The translations under genes were made by a program, and so were the position numbers. The notes under the pieces are model-generated. The model made no database searches. It was given only the letters and a program-made list of their open reading frames with translations, and was not told the origin of the DNA. 64,000 nucleotides of DNA from Lacrimispora sp. 210928-DFI.3.58. GTDB taxonomy: Bacteria > Bacillota > Clostridia > Lachnospirales > Lachnospiraceae. The DNA is taken from contig NZ_JAJCIC010000002.1 of the NCBI RefSeq assembly GCF_020554865.1, positions 196,284 through 260,283 of the forward strand, read 5' to 3'. Below, one piece after another: positions 36,529-45,530 of the stretch (its first letter is position 1; every line of letters starts with the position of its first letter).

Positions 36529-37947
36529 CTAAAATTCCTCTTTTTCCACTGCCCTGCGCACCGCCTTACAGGTGCGGCTGCACAGCTCCTTGATCGTTAC
36601 CTTCTGCATCTTGCGCATCATTGTATAGATGGTATCCCCAATGGGAGTGATCCATCTGGCATCAATGGCATCCAGCCCGATCATGATCGCCAATGCGTTT
36701 AAAATGGGAGCTGCCGTGCAGTCCACATCCTGTCCTTCCATTGCGATGATGTGGCAGGTCTCTTCAAAATCCATGTTGCCGTACCACAGCGCGATCACCT
36801 CTGCCGCCGCATTTGGGTAAGCGTGGATCCAGTTATATTCCTGATACTGCCTCTCACAGAGGCTCCATGCCTCCTCCCAGGTATCAAACCTTCTGCAGGC
36901 ATCCAGTGCAAAGCTTACTACCGTATAATACTCGCTGTCATGAGGGATCATCCGGACAGCCTTTTCCACCACCCTTCGGATATCGTTCTCCGTAAAGCTT
37001 AAGGAGGTGAGAAGGGCATTGAAGATCCCTCCCAGCATTCCATTGTTGGAATGAGATACCACGCTGTCATCTGCTGCCAGGCGCGCGGCCAGCTCCGGGT
37101 TTCCGGGCGCCAGCATCCCGTGGATGGGCGTGCGCATCTGGGCTCCGATCCAGTCAGAGAAATAATTGTGCTGCTGCCCGCTCTCCGGGGGCATGATACC
37201 ATGCCTCAGATTCTCAAGGGCGATCTTCTCCGCCGAGTAACCGTCAGAGATCATATCCAGCCACTGCATTGCCACATCCTGGGAGGTGATATCATATCCC
37301 TTTTCCTCAAAGCCCACCAGATAGGCCAGTTCATAGGTGATATCGTCATTGTAGGTCTCCGGCCTTCTTAAATAATCCCTGACCTCTCCGAACCGCCTGC
37401 GGATATTGTCTGTGGTATACCCCTCGATCTGAGTACCCAGGCAGCCGCCGATCAGCTGCCCCATCCATCCTGCAAGGATCTTTTTTTCGAAATCCTCTGA
37501 CATCACGTCATAAGGGGCCGGTACGCCAAAATCGGTCCTGGCCTTCACATCTGCAAAGGTGCGGTATATCGGATACTTCCAGTAAGCCGCCTCCTCTGCC
37601 TTCGGAGCCTGGTTCAAACAGCTGTAGATCCTGGCCGTTACCCGCTGGATCCTTCCTCCATCCCTGTCTGCCAGGGCTGAAAGCCCTTCTTCAATATATT
37701 TCTCAGCTTCCGATACCTCGTATCCCTTATTGTACATGCTCTGGATAGCCGCCACCACCAGATGGCAGGGAGCTTTAGAGCCCGGAACCTCGCTGTACCA
37801 GTCAGTAAACAGCTGCTCATCCGACCGGTTTCCGTTCTTTGCATAGGTCATCCAGTCTTCCTCATTATCGTCCGATACTTCCGGAGGCACCGCTCCCGTG
37901 ATCCATGCATGGTCGTACTCCCATGCTTTTTTCTTATTTTCCGTCAT
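36529..37947 (-). CDS. ADP-ribosylglycohydrolase family protein
   Basis: 472 residues; an N-terminal extension of about 150 residues precedes the ARH domain. The domain shows GWMGQLIGGCLGTQIEGYT, an acidic YNDDITYELAYL motif in the place of the usual TDDT Mg site, and a late QDVDCTAAP motif for the second metal. The family removes ADP-ribose from proteins or hydrolyses N-glycosidic bonds of small molecules. Being last in an operon with a BMP-type nucleoside ABC transporter, a nucleoside or ADP-ribose hydrolase role is more likely than protein de-ADP-ribosylation (inference). Confidence 0.85.
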   Translation of the reverse strand: MTENKKKAWEYDHAWITGAVPPEVSDDNEEDWMTYAKNGNRSDEQLFTDWYSEVPGSKAPCHLVVAAIQSMYNKGYEVSEAEKYIEEGLSALADRDGGRIQRVTARIYSCLNQAPKAEEAAYWKYPIYRTFADVKARTDFGVPAPYDVMSEDFEKKILAGWMGQLIGGCLGTQIEGYTTDNIRRRFGEVRDYLRRPETYNDDITYELAYLVGFEEKGYDITSQDVAMQWLDMISDGYSAEKIALENLRHGIMPPESGQQHNYFSDWIGAQMRTPIHGMLAPGNPELAARLAADDSVVSHSNNGMLGGIFNALLTSLSFTENDIRRVVEKAVRMIPHDSEYYTVVSFALDACRRFDTWEEAWSLCERQYQEYNWIHAYPNAAAEVIALWYGNMDFEETCHIIAMEGQDVDCTAAPILNALAIMIGLDAIDARWITPIGDTIYTMMRKMQKVTIKELCSRTCKAVRRAVEKEEF

Positions 37948-37971
37948 ACGGCTGTTCTCCTTTCCTGCACT

Positions 37972-38883
37972 CTATTTCCGCTTTACCTGCATATTGTGTC
38001 TGGAGTAAATGGCGATCGCTACGATCGTCACCACATATGGGATCGTCTGGATCAGCTGGGACGGCAGATTCAGCATCTGAAGACGGATCGCCAGGGAATC
38101 CGCCAGGCCGAACAGGAACACCGACAGCACGATCCCCCAGGGCGTTCCGTGACCCATGGACTCTGCCGCCATTCCGATCCATCCTCTTCCCGCTATCATG
38201 TCCCTGGAGAAGAAGGATACATAGCTCATGGACATATAGGCCCCGCCGATCCCGGCCAGACAGCCGGCAAGCACCAGAGCAATATATTTATACTTCATCA
38301 CCTTTAAGCCTACGGAGCCGGCAGCCTTCTCATTTTCACCCACTGCGCGTATCCGAAGGCCCATGGCCGTTTTCCAGAAAAAGATCCCTAGCAGCACGGT
38401 CACTGCCAGCCCCACATAGGTCAGGACGCTGTGTCCCGACAGAATGTCTCCTGCTACCGGAATGTCCTTCAGCAGCGGGATATCCACATCCGGGACCACC
38501 GGATTGTTCAGGCTCTGGGTAGAGCCCTTATTTCCCGTCAGGTAATAGGTGATAAAGATCGTAAGTCCTCCGGACAATGTATTGAGAGCGATTCCTGCCA
38601 GCACCGGGTTGGTGTTCAGCACCAGGGTAAAATAGCCGAAAAGGCAGGACAGGATCACGCCCACTGCCATGGCCAACAGGATCCCTCCCCAGACACTGCC
38701 TGTCAGATACCCGCCCACCGGCCCGGCCAGGGCACAGCTTAACATGATCCCCTCCGTTCCAATGGCGTCAATTCCCCCTTTGGTGAAGACCATACAGGCC
38801 AGAGCCGCAAACAGGATCGGCGTCATCACGCGGATGGACGTAAACAGAAAATCAGGTGACAAAATAACACTCCACACGCTCAT
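37972..38883 (-). CDS. ABC transporter permease, nucleoside/BMP type (NupQ/BmpD-like)
   Basis: 303 residues with about eight to nine helices. FAALACMVFTKGGIDAIGTEGIMLSCALAG near the N terminus and LRIRAVGENEKAAGSVGLKVMKYKYIAL in the middle are typical of the smaller permease of BMP-type importers in the RbsC/BPD_transp_2 family. It lies 3 bp after the partner permease. Together they form the membrane channel. Confidence 0.92.
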   Translation of the reverse strand: MSVWSVILSPDFLFTSIRVMTPILFAALACMVFTKGGIDAIGTEGIMLSCALAGPVGGYLTGSVWGGILLAMAVGVILSCLFGYFTLVLNTNPVLAGIALNTLSGGLTIFITYYLTGNKGSTQSLNNPVVPDVDIPLLKDIPVAGDILSGHSVLTYVGLAVTVLLGIFFWKTAMGLRIRAVGENEKAAGSVGLKVMKYKYIALVLAGCLAGIGGAYMSMSYVSFFSRDMIAGRGWIGMAAESMGHGTPWGIVLSVFLFGLADSLAIRLQMLNLPSQLIQTIPYVVTIVAIAIYSRHNMQVKRK

Positions 38884-38886
38884 AGC

Positions 38887-39969
38887 TTATCCCTCCTGTA
38901 TCCTTTGCTGCTCCAGTTCCTGCGCCTCTTTGATGATCAGCCGTTTCTTTAAGCCGCTTAGGATCGCGGTCGCGGAGATCAGAAGCACCATTACTGCCTG
39001 GATAATATTGACGATCTCAAAAGGAATATCCGAATTGCGCGACATGATATCTGCCCCGATGCGCAGATATGCCAGGAAGAAAGCCGCAAAAGGAACGTAT
39101 TTCACCTTTCTTCTGGCCACAATGGCGATCAGCACTCCGTCCCAGCCATAGCCGGGAAGCGCGGAATACTGGAATCTCTGGTACATGCCGAACAGCTCCA
39201 CAGAGCCGCCCAGGCCAGCCAGCATGCCTCCGATCAGCTGGGCCATCAGGATTACCCTGCCGGAATGGATGCCGGAATAATCCGCCATGTTCTTGTTCTC
39301 TCCCACCAGGTTTGCCTTAAAGCCAAAGGAGGTCTTGTTCATCAGGACCCAGATGACCGCCACTGTGGCAATGGCCACAATGGTTCCCCAGTTAATGCGG
39401 GTCCCGCCGATGATCCTGGGAAGTCCTGTGAGCTCCGGGAACTTGTAGGAATAGTTGGAATTCTGGGTGGGATCATAGAAAAAGGTCGTAATGATCCACA
39501 GTCCAAAATACAGGCAGATGTAATTCAGCATCAGCGAGGTTACCAGTTCATTGGCATTGCACTTCACCTTCAGAACGCCGGGGATAAAACACACTGCCCC
39601 TCCTGCAAGCGCTGCAAATGCCATGGCTGCCGCCAGATTGAGGCGCCCGGGAAGCCCAAAGGAAAGCGCCCCGGCACAGGCTGCCACTGCTCCTATGAAG
39701 AAGGCTCCTTCCATGGCCAGATTAAACAGCCCAGGCTTAAACAGGATGATCACCGCCAGCCCGGTGAACATCAGAGGCGTCATCCCCTCTATCACGTTGC
39801 CAAAACGGCGGACCGAGGTCAGAGGGCCGAACACGAAATCTCCCAGTGCGGCTAAGGGCTGCTCACTGATGAGCAGAATGATGGCAAATACGATCAGCAG
39901 AGAGCAGAAAATAGCAGCCATGGTGCGCAGCATCTCCACGTAGGATGATAAGGTTTTCTTATTTTTCAT
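38887..39969 (-). CDS. ABC transporter permease, nucleoside/BMP type (NupP/BmpC-like)
   Basis: 360 residues from ATG 39969, whose codon overlaps the TGA of the ATPase gene; GTG 39972 is an equally spaced alternative. About nine to ten helices. Family segments include EGMTPLMFTGLAVIILFKPGLFNLAMEGAFF, KCNANELVTSLMLNYI and FGFKANLVGENKNMADYSGI. It is the larger permease of the pair and would move nucleosides or related solutes delivered by the BMP lipoprotein. Confidence 0.92.
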   Translation of the reverse strand: MKNKKTLSSYVEMLRTMAAIFCSLLIVFAIILLISEQPLAALGDFVFGPLTSVRRFGNVIEGMTPLMFTGLAVIILFKPGLFNLAMEGAFFIGAVAACAGALSFGLPGRLNLAAAMAFAALAGGAVCFIPGVLKVKCNANELVTSLMLNYICLYFGLWIITTFFYDPTQNSNYSYKFPELTGLPRIIGGTRINWGTIVAIATVAVIWVLMNKTSFGFKANLVGENKNMADYSGIHSGRVILMAQLIGGMLAGLGGSVELFGMYQRFQYSALPGYGWDGVLIAIVARRKVKYVPFAAFFLAYLRIGADIMSRNSDIPFEIVNIIQAVMVLLISATAILSGLKKRLIIKEAQELEQQRIQEG

Positions 39970-41501
39970 CACGCCTCTGCCTCCTGTCTCTTGAGCCCCA
40001 GCATATATTTGCCCAGCTCATATTCGTCCACCTGGCTGCTGTCCTCAAAGTAGGCAGCCACATGTCCCTCGCACATTACCAGAATACTATCGGACAATTC
40101 CATCACCTCATTCAGATCAGCGGAGATCAGGATGATTCCCTTTCCGGCATCTCTCTGCTCCACGATCTTTTTCCAAATAAACTCATTGGCCCCCACATCG
40201 ATGCCGCGGGTGGGCTGATTGGCGATCAGAAGCTGGGGATCCGAGGAAAACTCCCTGGCAATGACCACCTTCTGCATATTTCCGCCGGAGAGCATCCCTG
40301 CCAGATGCCCGTCGTCCTTACAGAGAATGGCAAAATCCCTGATGAGTGTTTCCGTCATGCGGTGGATCTTTTTATAGTCCAAAAAACGCCGGGTGCGCAG
40401 CCGTCCATCGTCAATGATATCGGATACCAGATTGCCCCAGATCGGCACATTTTCTGCCACACCAGTCTTGATCCGGTCCTCCGGCACATAGGAAATACCG
40501 AGATCACGTATCTCCCGAATGCTCTTTCCCAGAATATTTTCTCCCTTGTAAATGACAGCTCCCGATGCATTTTTATAGAATCCAAAAATGGCCTCCGCCA
40601 GCTCGTTCTGGCCGTTGCCCTCCACTCCGGCCACACCCAGGATCTGCCCCTTTCTCAGGCGGAAGGATACATGGTCAAGCGCTTTTCTGCCCTCCCTTGT
40701 CGTATAATTCAGATCCTTCACCTCCAGGAGAAGCTCACCAAAGGACGGTTTTTCCTTCTGCACCTTCAGGATCACGTCCCGGCCCACCATGAATTTGGAG
40801 ATCTCCTCCTCGGTGGCGTTCTTCACCGGCATGGTACCAACGGTGCGTCCTCCGCGCAGAACCGTGATATTATCGCAGATCTGCATGACCTCCCGGATCT
40901 TGTGGGAGATGAAAATGATGGTGTGGCCGCTTTCCTTTAAAAGCAGCAGCTGCTCAAACAACTCCTGTGTCTCCTGGGGCGTGAGTACCGCTGTGGGCTC
41001 GTCCAATATCAGCAGCTTTGCTCCCCTGAGTAGGACCTTTAAGATCTCCACCTTCTGCTTCAGCCCTACGGAAATATCTCCCACCACAGCCATGGGATCC
41101 ACATTCAGGTTGTATTTCTTCGCAGTCTCCCGCACCAGCTCAATGGCCTTCTCCCTGTCGATCAGGGCACCCTTCTTCGGCTCCATGCCCAGGATCACAT
41201 TTTCATATACCCGCAGGGAATTTACCAGCATAAAATGCTGGTGGACCATGCCGATGCCCAGCCGGATCGCGTCCGCGGAGCCAGCGGCCTTAAGCTCCTT
41301 TCCCTGGTAGTAGATGGTCCCCTCTGTCTTTTCTTCATCACCGAACAGGATTTTCATCAGAGTGCTCTTTCCGGCACCATTTTCCCCCATGAGGGCGTGG
41401 ATCTCTCCCTCCTTCACGGTCAGGTTCACATCCTTGTTGGCGATCACGCCGTTAGGATATATTTTGGTGATATGTTCCATTTTCAGCAATTCCCTATCCA
41501 C
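39969..41501 (-). CDS. Double-domain ABC transporter ATPase, nucleoside/BMP type (NupO-like)
   Basis: 510 residues with two ATPase domains, as in sugar (RbsA/XylG) and nucleoside importers. The first has Walker A GENGAGKST and Walker B LLILDEPTAVLTP. The second has a degenerate Walker A (GVEGNGQNEL) but an intact LSGGNMQKVVIAREF signature, typical of this class. It lies between the binding lipoprotein and permease genes. Confidence 0.94.
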   Translation of the reverse strand: MDRELLKMEHITKIYPNGVIANKDVNLTVKEGEIHALMGENGAGKSTLMKILFGDEEKTEGTIYYQGKELKAAGSADAIRLGIGMVHQHFMLVNSLRVYENVILGMEPKKGALIDREKAIELVRETAKKYNLNVDPMAVVGDISVGLKQKVEILKVLLRGAKLLILDEPTAVLTPQETQELFEQLLLLKESGHTIIFISHKIREVMQICDNITVLRGGRTVGTMPVKNATEEEISKFMVGRDVILKVQKEKPSFGELLLEVKDLNYTTREGRKALDHVSFRLRKGQILGVAGVEGNGQNELAEAIFGFYKNASGAVIYKGENILGKSIREIRDLGISYVPEDRIKTGVAENVPIWGNLVSDIIDDGRLRTRRFLDYKKIHRMTETLIRDFAILCKDDGHLAGMLSGGNMQKVVIAREFSSDPQLLIANQPTRGIDVGANEFIWKKIVEQRDAGKGIILISADLNEVMELSDSILVMCEGHVAAYFEDSSQVDEYELGKYMLGLKRQEAEA

Positions 41502-41612
41502 ACTTGCCTCCTTCTGCTTTTATCCAAACCTTCCTGCGCCCGGCAGCGGACTTTTCTCATGATCAGTTCTTATCTCACTTTTTAGAGCACATTTTCCTTC
41601 GCGTGGCGTGTG

Positions 41613-41671
41613 CATCTTGCCGACCGGGCTTTTTGTGTCACAGGAAGCTCCAGAAGCGTTTCCTATGATAC
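41613..41671. repeat. Interspersed repeat family C, copy 1
   Basis: Shares the order CTTGCCGACCGGGCTTTTTGT, a CACAGGAA...TTTCCTATGATA inverted repeat and the short GCTCC(A/G)GA(A/G) centre with 47655-47716. Intergenic. Confidence 0.7.
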
Positions 41672-41676
41672 AAGAA

Positions 41677-41699
41677 TGGGGCTGTATGCACAGCCCCCA
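41677..41699 (-). terminator. Hairpin after the BMP lipoprotein gene
   Basis: TGGGGCTGT (41677-41685) pairs with ACAGCCCCA (41691-41699) around five bases. On the minus strand it follows the stop at 41712 by about 12 bp. The T-run is weak, so it may reduce read-through into the ATPase gene rather than stop it. Confidence 0.5.
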
Positions 41700-41711
41700 A
41701 CCGGTCTTTTC

Positions 41712-42866
41712 TTACGGTGCAACGGAATCGATCAGAGCCTGCACCTCATTCTGGTCTGCGTCTCCCAGAGCTGTCGGTATCTCGACCTTTCCGTCCAATA
41801 CTTCCTGTTTCTTCTCATCGATGACGGCACGGATGTCTTCCGGGACATTTTTCTCATAGTATTCGTTGACAGCAAGACCGGCTCCGCCTTCCTTTAAGCC
41901 CAACTCCTCATAGCGGCCATAGGGCACCGTGCCCTCCATCTCCATGTTTGCCATACGTACCAGGGAATTGCCTACCTCCTTCAGTACAGAGGTCAGGATC
42001 ACATTGGCCTTTGCCTCGTCTGTGCCGGAAAACAGCATAGCCTGGTCGGAATCCACGCCGATGATGTACTTATTCATCTCAGCGGCAGCCTCCACACAGC
42101 CCAGTCCGGCCTGCTCTGCTGCCGGGAAGATGATGTCAACTCCCTGGTTGTACTGGGCAATGGCGGTCTCCTTGCCCTTAGCCGTGTCATCCCAGGAACC
42201 AATGTAGGATACATATACCTTGATATCCTCATCCACGGATTTTGCGCCTGCAATATAGCCTACCAGGAAATCAGTGATGATCGGGTGCTCGGAGCCTCCC
42301 ACAAAGCCGATCTTCTTGTCTGCATTGGCGTATTCCATGTCAGATTCTGTCACCAGCGCTGCCAGGACTCCGGCCAGATAGGAGCCTTCGTTCTGCTTGT
42401 AGCTGATGGCGTAGAGGTTAGGATACTTGTCCTCCTCCATGGTCGCATCAAACATGACGAATTTCTGATCCGGGAATTCCTCTGCCACCTGCTCGATCAC
42501 CTCAGCTGAGGAGGAACCATTGGAGATGATGACGTCATATTTTCCCTCTTCTGCCAGATCCTGGAAGGTCGGCTCCCATTTTGTCTGGTCGCGGCCGATC
42601 TCAATGACCTTTGTCTCACAGCCCAGGCTGTCTGCGATCTCCATGATGCCGTTGTAAGCGGAATCATTAAAGGACTTATCACCCAGCTGGCCGGTGCAGA
42701 CAAATACAAATGAGGGCTTGCTTCCCTCTGCCTTCTGTTCCTCTCCTGACTGAGCCTGGTTTTCTCCTGCGCCCTTCGTATCTGCCTTTTCCGCGGAACT
42801 TGCGCAGGCAGTCAGCATTGCTGCTGCCAGAAGCAATGCCGCTGCTTTCATACCACTTTTTTTCAT
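41712..42866 (-). CDS. BMP family nucleoside-binding lipoprotein
   Basis: 384 residues with a lipoprotein signal ending LTAC (Cys21). The BMP/Med domain starts with FVFVCTGQLGDKSFNDSAYNGIME and contains the DVIISNGSS and YAISYKQNEGSYLAGVLAAL segments of the family. Such proteins (BmpA, PnrA, NupN) bind purine or other nucleosides. First gene of the ABC operon; GGAGG eight bases upstream of the start. The promoter region has a PurBox-like inverted repeat. Confidence 0.93.
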   Translation of the reverse strand: MKKSGMKAAALLLAAAMLTACASSAEKADTKGAGENQAQSGEEQKAEGSKPSFVFVCTGQLGDKSFNDSAYNGIMEIADSLGCETKVIEIGRDQTKWEPTFQDLAEEGKYDVIISNGSSSAEVIEQVAEEFPDQKFVMFDATMEEDKYPNLYAISYKQNEGSYLAGVLAALVTESDMEYANADKKIGFVGGSEHPIITDFLVGYIAGAKSVDEDIKVYVSYIGSWDDTAKGKETAIAQYNQGVDIIFPAAEQAGLGCVEAAAEMNKYIIGVDSDQAMLFSGTDEAKANVILTSVLKEVGNSLVRMANMEMEGTVPYGRYEELGLKEGGAGLAVNEYYEKNVPEDIRAVIDEKKQEVLDGKVEIPTALGDADQNEVQALIDSVAP

Positions 42867-42924
42867 AAATACATCCTCCTTACAAAACTGGAACCTTTTT
42901 GTTGATATCAGGATACCACCCGTT

Positions 42925-42954
42925 GAACAAAATGTCCAGCAACCGCCTTTGTTC
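42925..42954. promoter_or_regulatory. PurBox-like inverted repeat in the nucleoside transporter promoter
   Basis: GAACAAA (42925-42931) and TTTGTTC (42948-42954) form a perfect inverted repeat with a 16-base spacer. On the minus strand the right half reads AATAACGAACAAA, close to the Firmicutes PurR box with its CGAAC core. The arrangement of two opposed boxes about 16 bp apart fits PurR. It overlaps a weak promoter (-35 TTGACC at 42976-42981, 17-bp spacer, -10 TAACGA at 42953-42958). Confidence 0.5.
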
Positions 42955-43025
42955 GTTATTTTTTTAACTATTGTTGGTCAAAATATCCAGCGTCAGCTGC
43001 CTGTATGTGAAATTCCAGACATCCT

Positions 43026-44648
43026 CTAGCGGTGCAGATACATCCTCGCCTCATAGGGCCGCAGCATGGTTCCAGGCCCCGCCTCATCATAGTTATGGAT
43101 CAAAAGCTCCTTTGCCTTCCACTCCTTTAACAGGGGACAGTCCACACTGCGGCCAAAGAAATTGCAGACCACCAGAAGACGGCTCTCCCCATTCTCCCTG
43201 ACATAGGCGAAGATATCTCCGTCTTCCCTCATAAGCAGCTGGAAACATCCGTCTGCAAACACCGGATACTCCTTCCTCAGCCGGATGAGTGCCCTGTAAT
43301 ACTCAAAGACCGAACCCGGCACATCCACCTGGCTGGCCGCGTTGATCACACTATAATTCGGGTTCACCTTGATCCAGGGCGTTCCCTCTGTAAAGCCGGC
43401 ATTGGGGCTGTCATCCCACTGCATGGGTGTGCGGGCATTGTCCCGTCCCTTGGCATGGATGGATTCCATAATATCCTTTTTCGAATAACCCATGCTTATC
43501 CGTTCCCGGTACATATTCAATGTCTCGATATCTCTGTAATCCCCGATGTCATACCGGGCATTGGTCATACCCAGTTCTTCTCCCTGATAGATGTATGGTG
43601 TTCCCTGGAGACCATGGAGAAGTGTTGCAAGCATCTTCGCTGATTCTGCTCTGTAGGTCCCGTCGTTTCCCCAGCGGGATACGATCCTGGGCAGATCGTG
43701 GTTGTCCCAGAACAGGCTGTTCCAGCCGCAGCCGTAAAGCCCCCTCTGCCACCGGTCAATGACCTCCTTCAGTTTAAGGAAAGGCAGGGGCGCCAGATCC
43801 CATTTTTCCTTTCCCTCCTGCTGGTCCAAACCAATATGCTCGAACTGGAAAACCATGGAAAACTCACTTCCGTCCGGATTGCTGTAGAGCTTTGAACGCT
43901 CCACATCGGCTCCCCAGGCCTCTCCTACCGTGATAAGGTCTCCCTTCTGAAATGTCTCCCGGCTGAGCTCCCTGATAAATTCATGGAGCTTCGGCCCATT
44001 GCCCGTAATGCCCTGATCCGGCTCCTTGGCAATCTGATCGATCACATCCAGGCGGAAGCCCCCTACGCCCTTGTCCATCCACCAGAGGATCATATCATAG
44101 ATAGCACGGCGGACCTTGGGATTTTCCCAGTTTAAGTCCGGCTGCTTCACGGAGAACTGATGGAAATAATACTGTCCCAGCTCAGGAACCCACTCCCAGG
44201 CAGGACCGCCGAAGCCGGAGCGGAGTCCGTTAGGAAGTTCCCCTTCTTCTCCGTCTCTCCACACATAGTAGTCATGGAAAGGGTTATCCTTTCCCTTCCT
44301 TGCCTCCTGAAACCAGGGATGCTCATCCGAAGTATGGTTGAGCACCAGATCCATGACGATCCGTATATGGTGCTCTCCGGCCTTTCTGATAAGCTTCTCC
44401 ATATCCTCCAGGTTTCCAAACATGGGATCAATATCCTGATAATCAGAAATATCATAGCCATTGTCATCCTGGGGCGACCGGTATACCGGAGAAAGCCATA
44501 TCGCATCAATACCCAGCTTTTCCAGGTAATCCAGCCTGTTTATGATTCCCCTTATATCTCCGATCCCGTCTCCGTTGCTGTCCTGGAAGCTGCGGGGATA
44601 GATCTGGTAAACCACCGCATTTTTCCACCATTTTCCGGGCTGTTTCAT
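43026..44648 (-). CDS. GH13 alpha-glucosidase (oligo-1,6-glucosidase type)
   Basis: 540 residues, normal for GH13 subfamily 31. The TIM barrel starts WWKNAVVYQIYPRSFQDSNG. The catalytic nucleophile is Asp201 (GGFRLDVID), the acid/base is Glu243 (VGEAWG) and the stabilising Asp318 lies in DNHD. Valine directly after the nucleophile is the residue linked to alpha-1,6 specificity in this family. No signal peptide, so it works on imported isomaltose-type sugars in the cytoplasm. It stands alone, with a good site (AAGGAGG) before the start and no sugar transporter beside it. Confidence 0.93.
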   Translation of the reverse strand: MKQPGKWWKNAVVYQIYPRSFQDSNGDGIGDIRGIINRLDYLEKLGIDAIWLSPVYRSPQDDNGYDISDYQDIDPMFGNLEDMEKLIRKAGEHHIRIVMDLVLNHTSDEHPWFQEARKGKDNPFHDYYVWRDGEEGELPNGLRSGFGGPAWEWVPELGQYYFHQFSVKQPDLNWENPKVRRAIYDMILWWMDKGVGGFRLDVIDQIAKEPDQGITGNGPKLHEFIRELSRETFQKGDLITVGEAWGADVERSKLYSNPDGSEFSMVFQFEHIGLDQQEGKEKWDLAPLPFLKLKEVIDRWQRGLYGCGWNSLFWDNHDLPRIVSRWGNDGTYRAESAKMLATLLHGLQGTPYIYQGEELGMTNARYDIGDYRDIETLNMYRERISMGYSKKDIMESIHAKGRDNARTPMQWDDSPNAGFTEGTPWIKVNPNYSVINAASQVDVPGSVFEYYRALIRLRKEYPVFADGCFQLLMREDGDIFAYVRENGESRLLVVCNFFGRSVDCPLLKEWKAKELLIHNYDEAGPGTMLRPYEARMYLHR

Positions 44649-44973
44649 CCTTTATATCCTCCTTGGATCATCTTATCTCTTATAGTCCTATTTTAAGAAA
44701 AATGCCCGGCAATGTACAGGATAATATCTAACGATTTCTTTTCGATTTTCATGATTCTATATGTCCTGTAAAAACGGACTGTGCTTTGCCGGATGATCTG
44801 CTTTGATCCGCCCCTTTATCGCCGATATATTAGTTTTTCTTATCTGTTTTACTATATTAAAAATAATTTTTAATTAATGATCAGTGACTTTTATCACATA
44901 TGTTTCCTAAAAAGTGTGGTATCCTATACTCAAGAATTGATATGATATGGAAAATATACAGGAGGAACGAATT
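44649..44973. promoter_or_regulatory. Divergent intergenic region between glucosidase and trxA, with a CRP/FNR-like site
   Basis: A GTGA-N6-TCAC palindrome at 44884-44897 fits the CRP/FNR superfamily. It lies about 34 bp before a TATACT -10 (44925-44930) that lacks a good -35, as expected for an activated promoter of trxA. The rest of the 325-bp spacer is AT-rich with no ORF; I could not settle the glucosidase promoter and saw no clear cre site. Confidence 0.45.
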
Positions 44974-45291
44974 ATGGCACTTACACATTTAACAAAAAAT
45001 GATTTTGACCAGGCAGTGAATGCTGGTGATGATCTGGTTGTAGTTGATTTCTTTGCAACTTGGTGCGGCCCCTGCAAGATGCTTTCCCCTATCGTGGAGC
45101 GCGCGGCCGAGCAGCATCCGGAGGTACATTTCTATAAGGTGGATATTGATGACGAGATCGACCTGGCTTCCCGTTTCCAGGTGATGAGCGTTCCCACTCT
45201 GCTCTACATGAAGCGCGGCGCTGTCGTATCAAAGACCATCGGCCTGATCTCCCCGGCCGAGCTGGAAGCCCAGATCAAAAATGCAAAATAG
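44974..45291 (+). CDS. trxA: Thioredoxin
   Basis: 105 residues from ATG 44974 (AGGAGG eight bases upstream). The active site is WCGPCKM with Cys31 and Cys34. The cis-proline loop is MSVPTLLYMKRG and the DFFATW strand before the active site is typical. A general cytoplasmic disulfide reductant. No thioredoxin reductase gene is adjacent. Single-gene unit ending at its own terminator. Confidence 0.96.
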   Translation: MALTHLTKNDFDQAVNAGDDLVVVDFFATWCGPCKMLSPIVERAAEQHPEVHFYKVDIDDEIDLASRFQVMSVPTLLYMKRGAVVSKTIGLISPAELEAQIKNAK

Positions 45292-45311
45292 GAGGCTTTA
45301 AAGCCTATCAC

Positions 45312-45346
45312 AGGAGTCCGGTTCCAGCCGTACTCCTTTCTTTTTG
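45312..45346 (+). terminator. Terminator of trxA
   Basis: AGGAGT-C-CGG pairs with CCG-T-ACTCCT around TTCCAG, followed by TTCTTTTTG. Confidence 0.8.
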
Positions 45347-45347
45347 T

Positions 45348-45457
45348 TACTATGAAAGTCCCGCCGCCAGGCGGCATGTATTCAGGTATGCCAAATGCGC
45401 CTGCCAGACTTTTATGGTGCGGTGGCGCGCTGCCAGCCGGGCGCATGCAGGTTTACT
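45348..45457. repeat. Interspersed GC-rich repeat family B, copy 2
   Basis: About 110 bp from TACTATGAAAGTCCCGCC to GCATGCAGGTTTACTTG, closely matching 28115-28227 with a few base changes and a short deletion in the first hairpin. Lies between the trxA terminator and the NhaC-like gene. Confidence 0.85.
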
Positions 45458-45530
45458 TGAGTTTCCTCTGTTGACTTTCCTTTCCATGTACTTTACAATC
45501 AAATCATTCATAGCGCGGAGGTTTTTACAT

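Noticed and set aside
38431..39943. Plus-strand open frames opposite the nucleoside permease genes
   Set aside because: They are shadow frames of conserved membrane proteins with no domain features or ribosome sites of their own.
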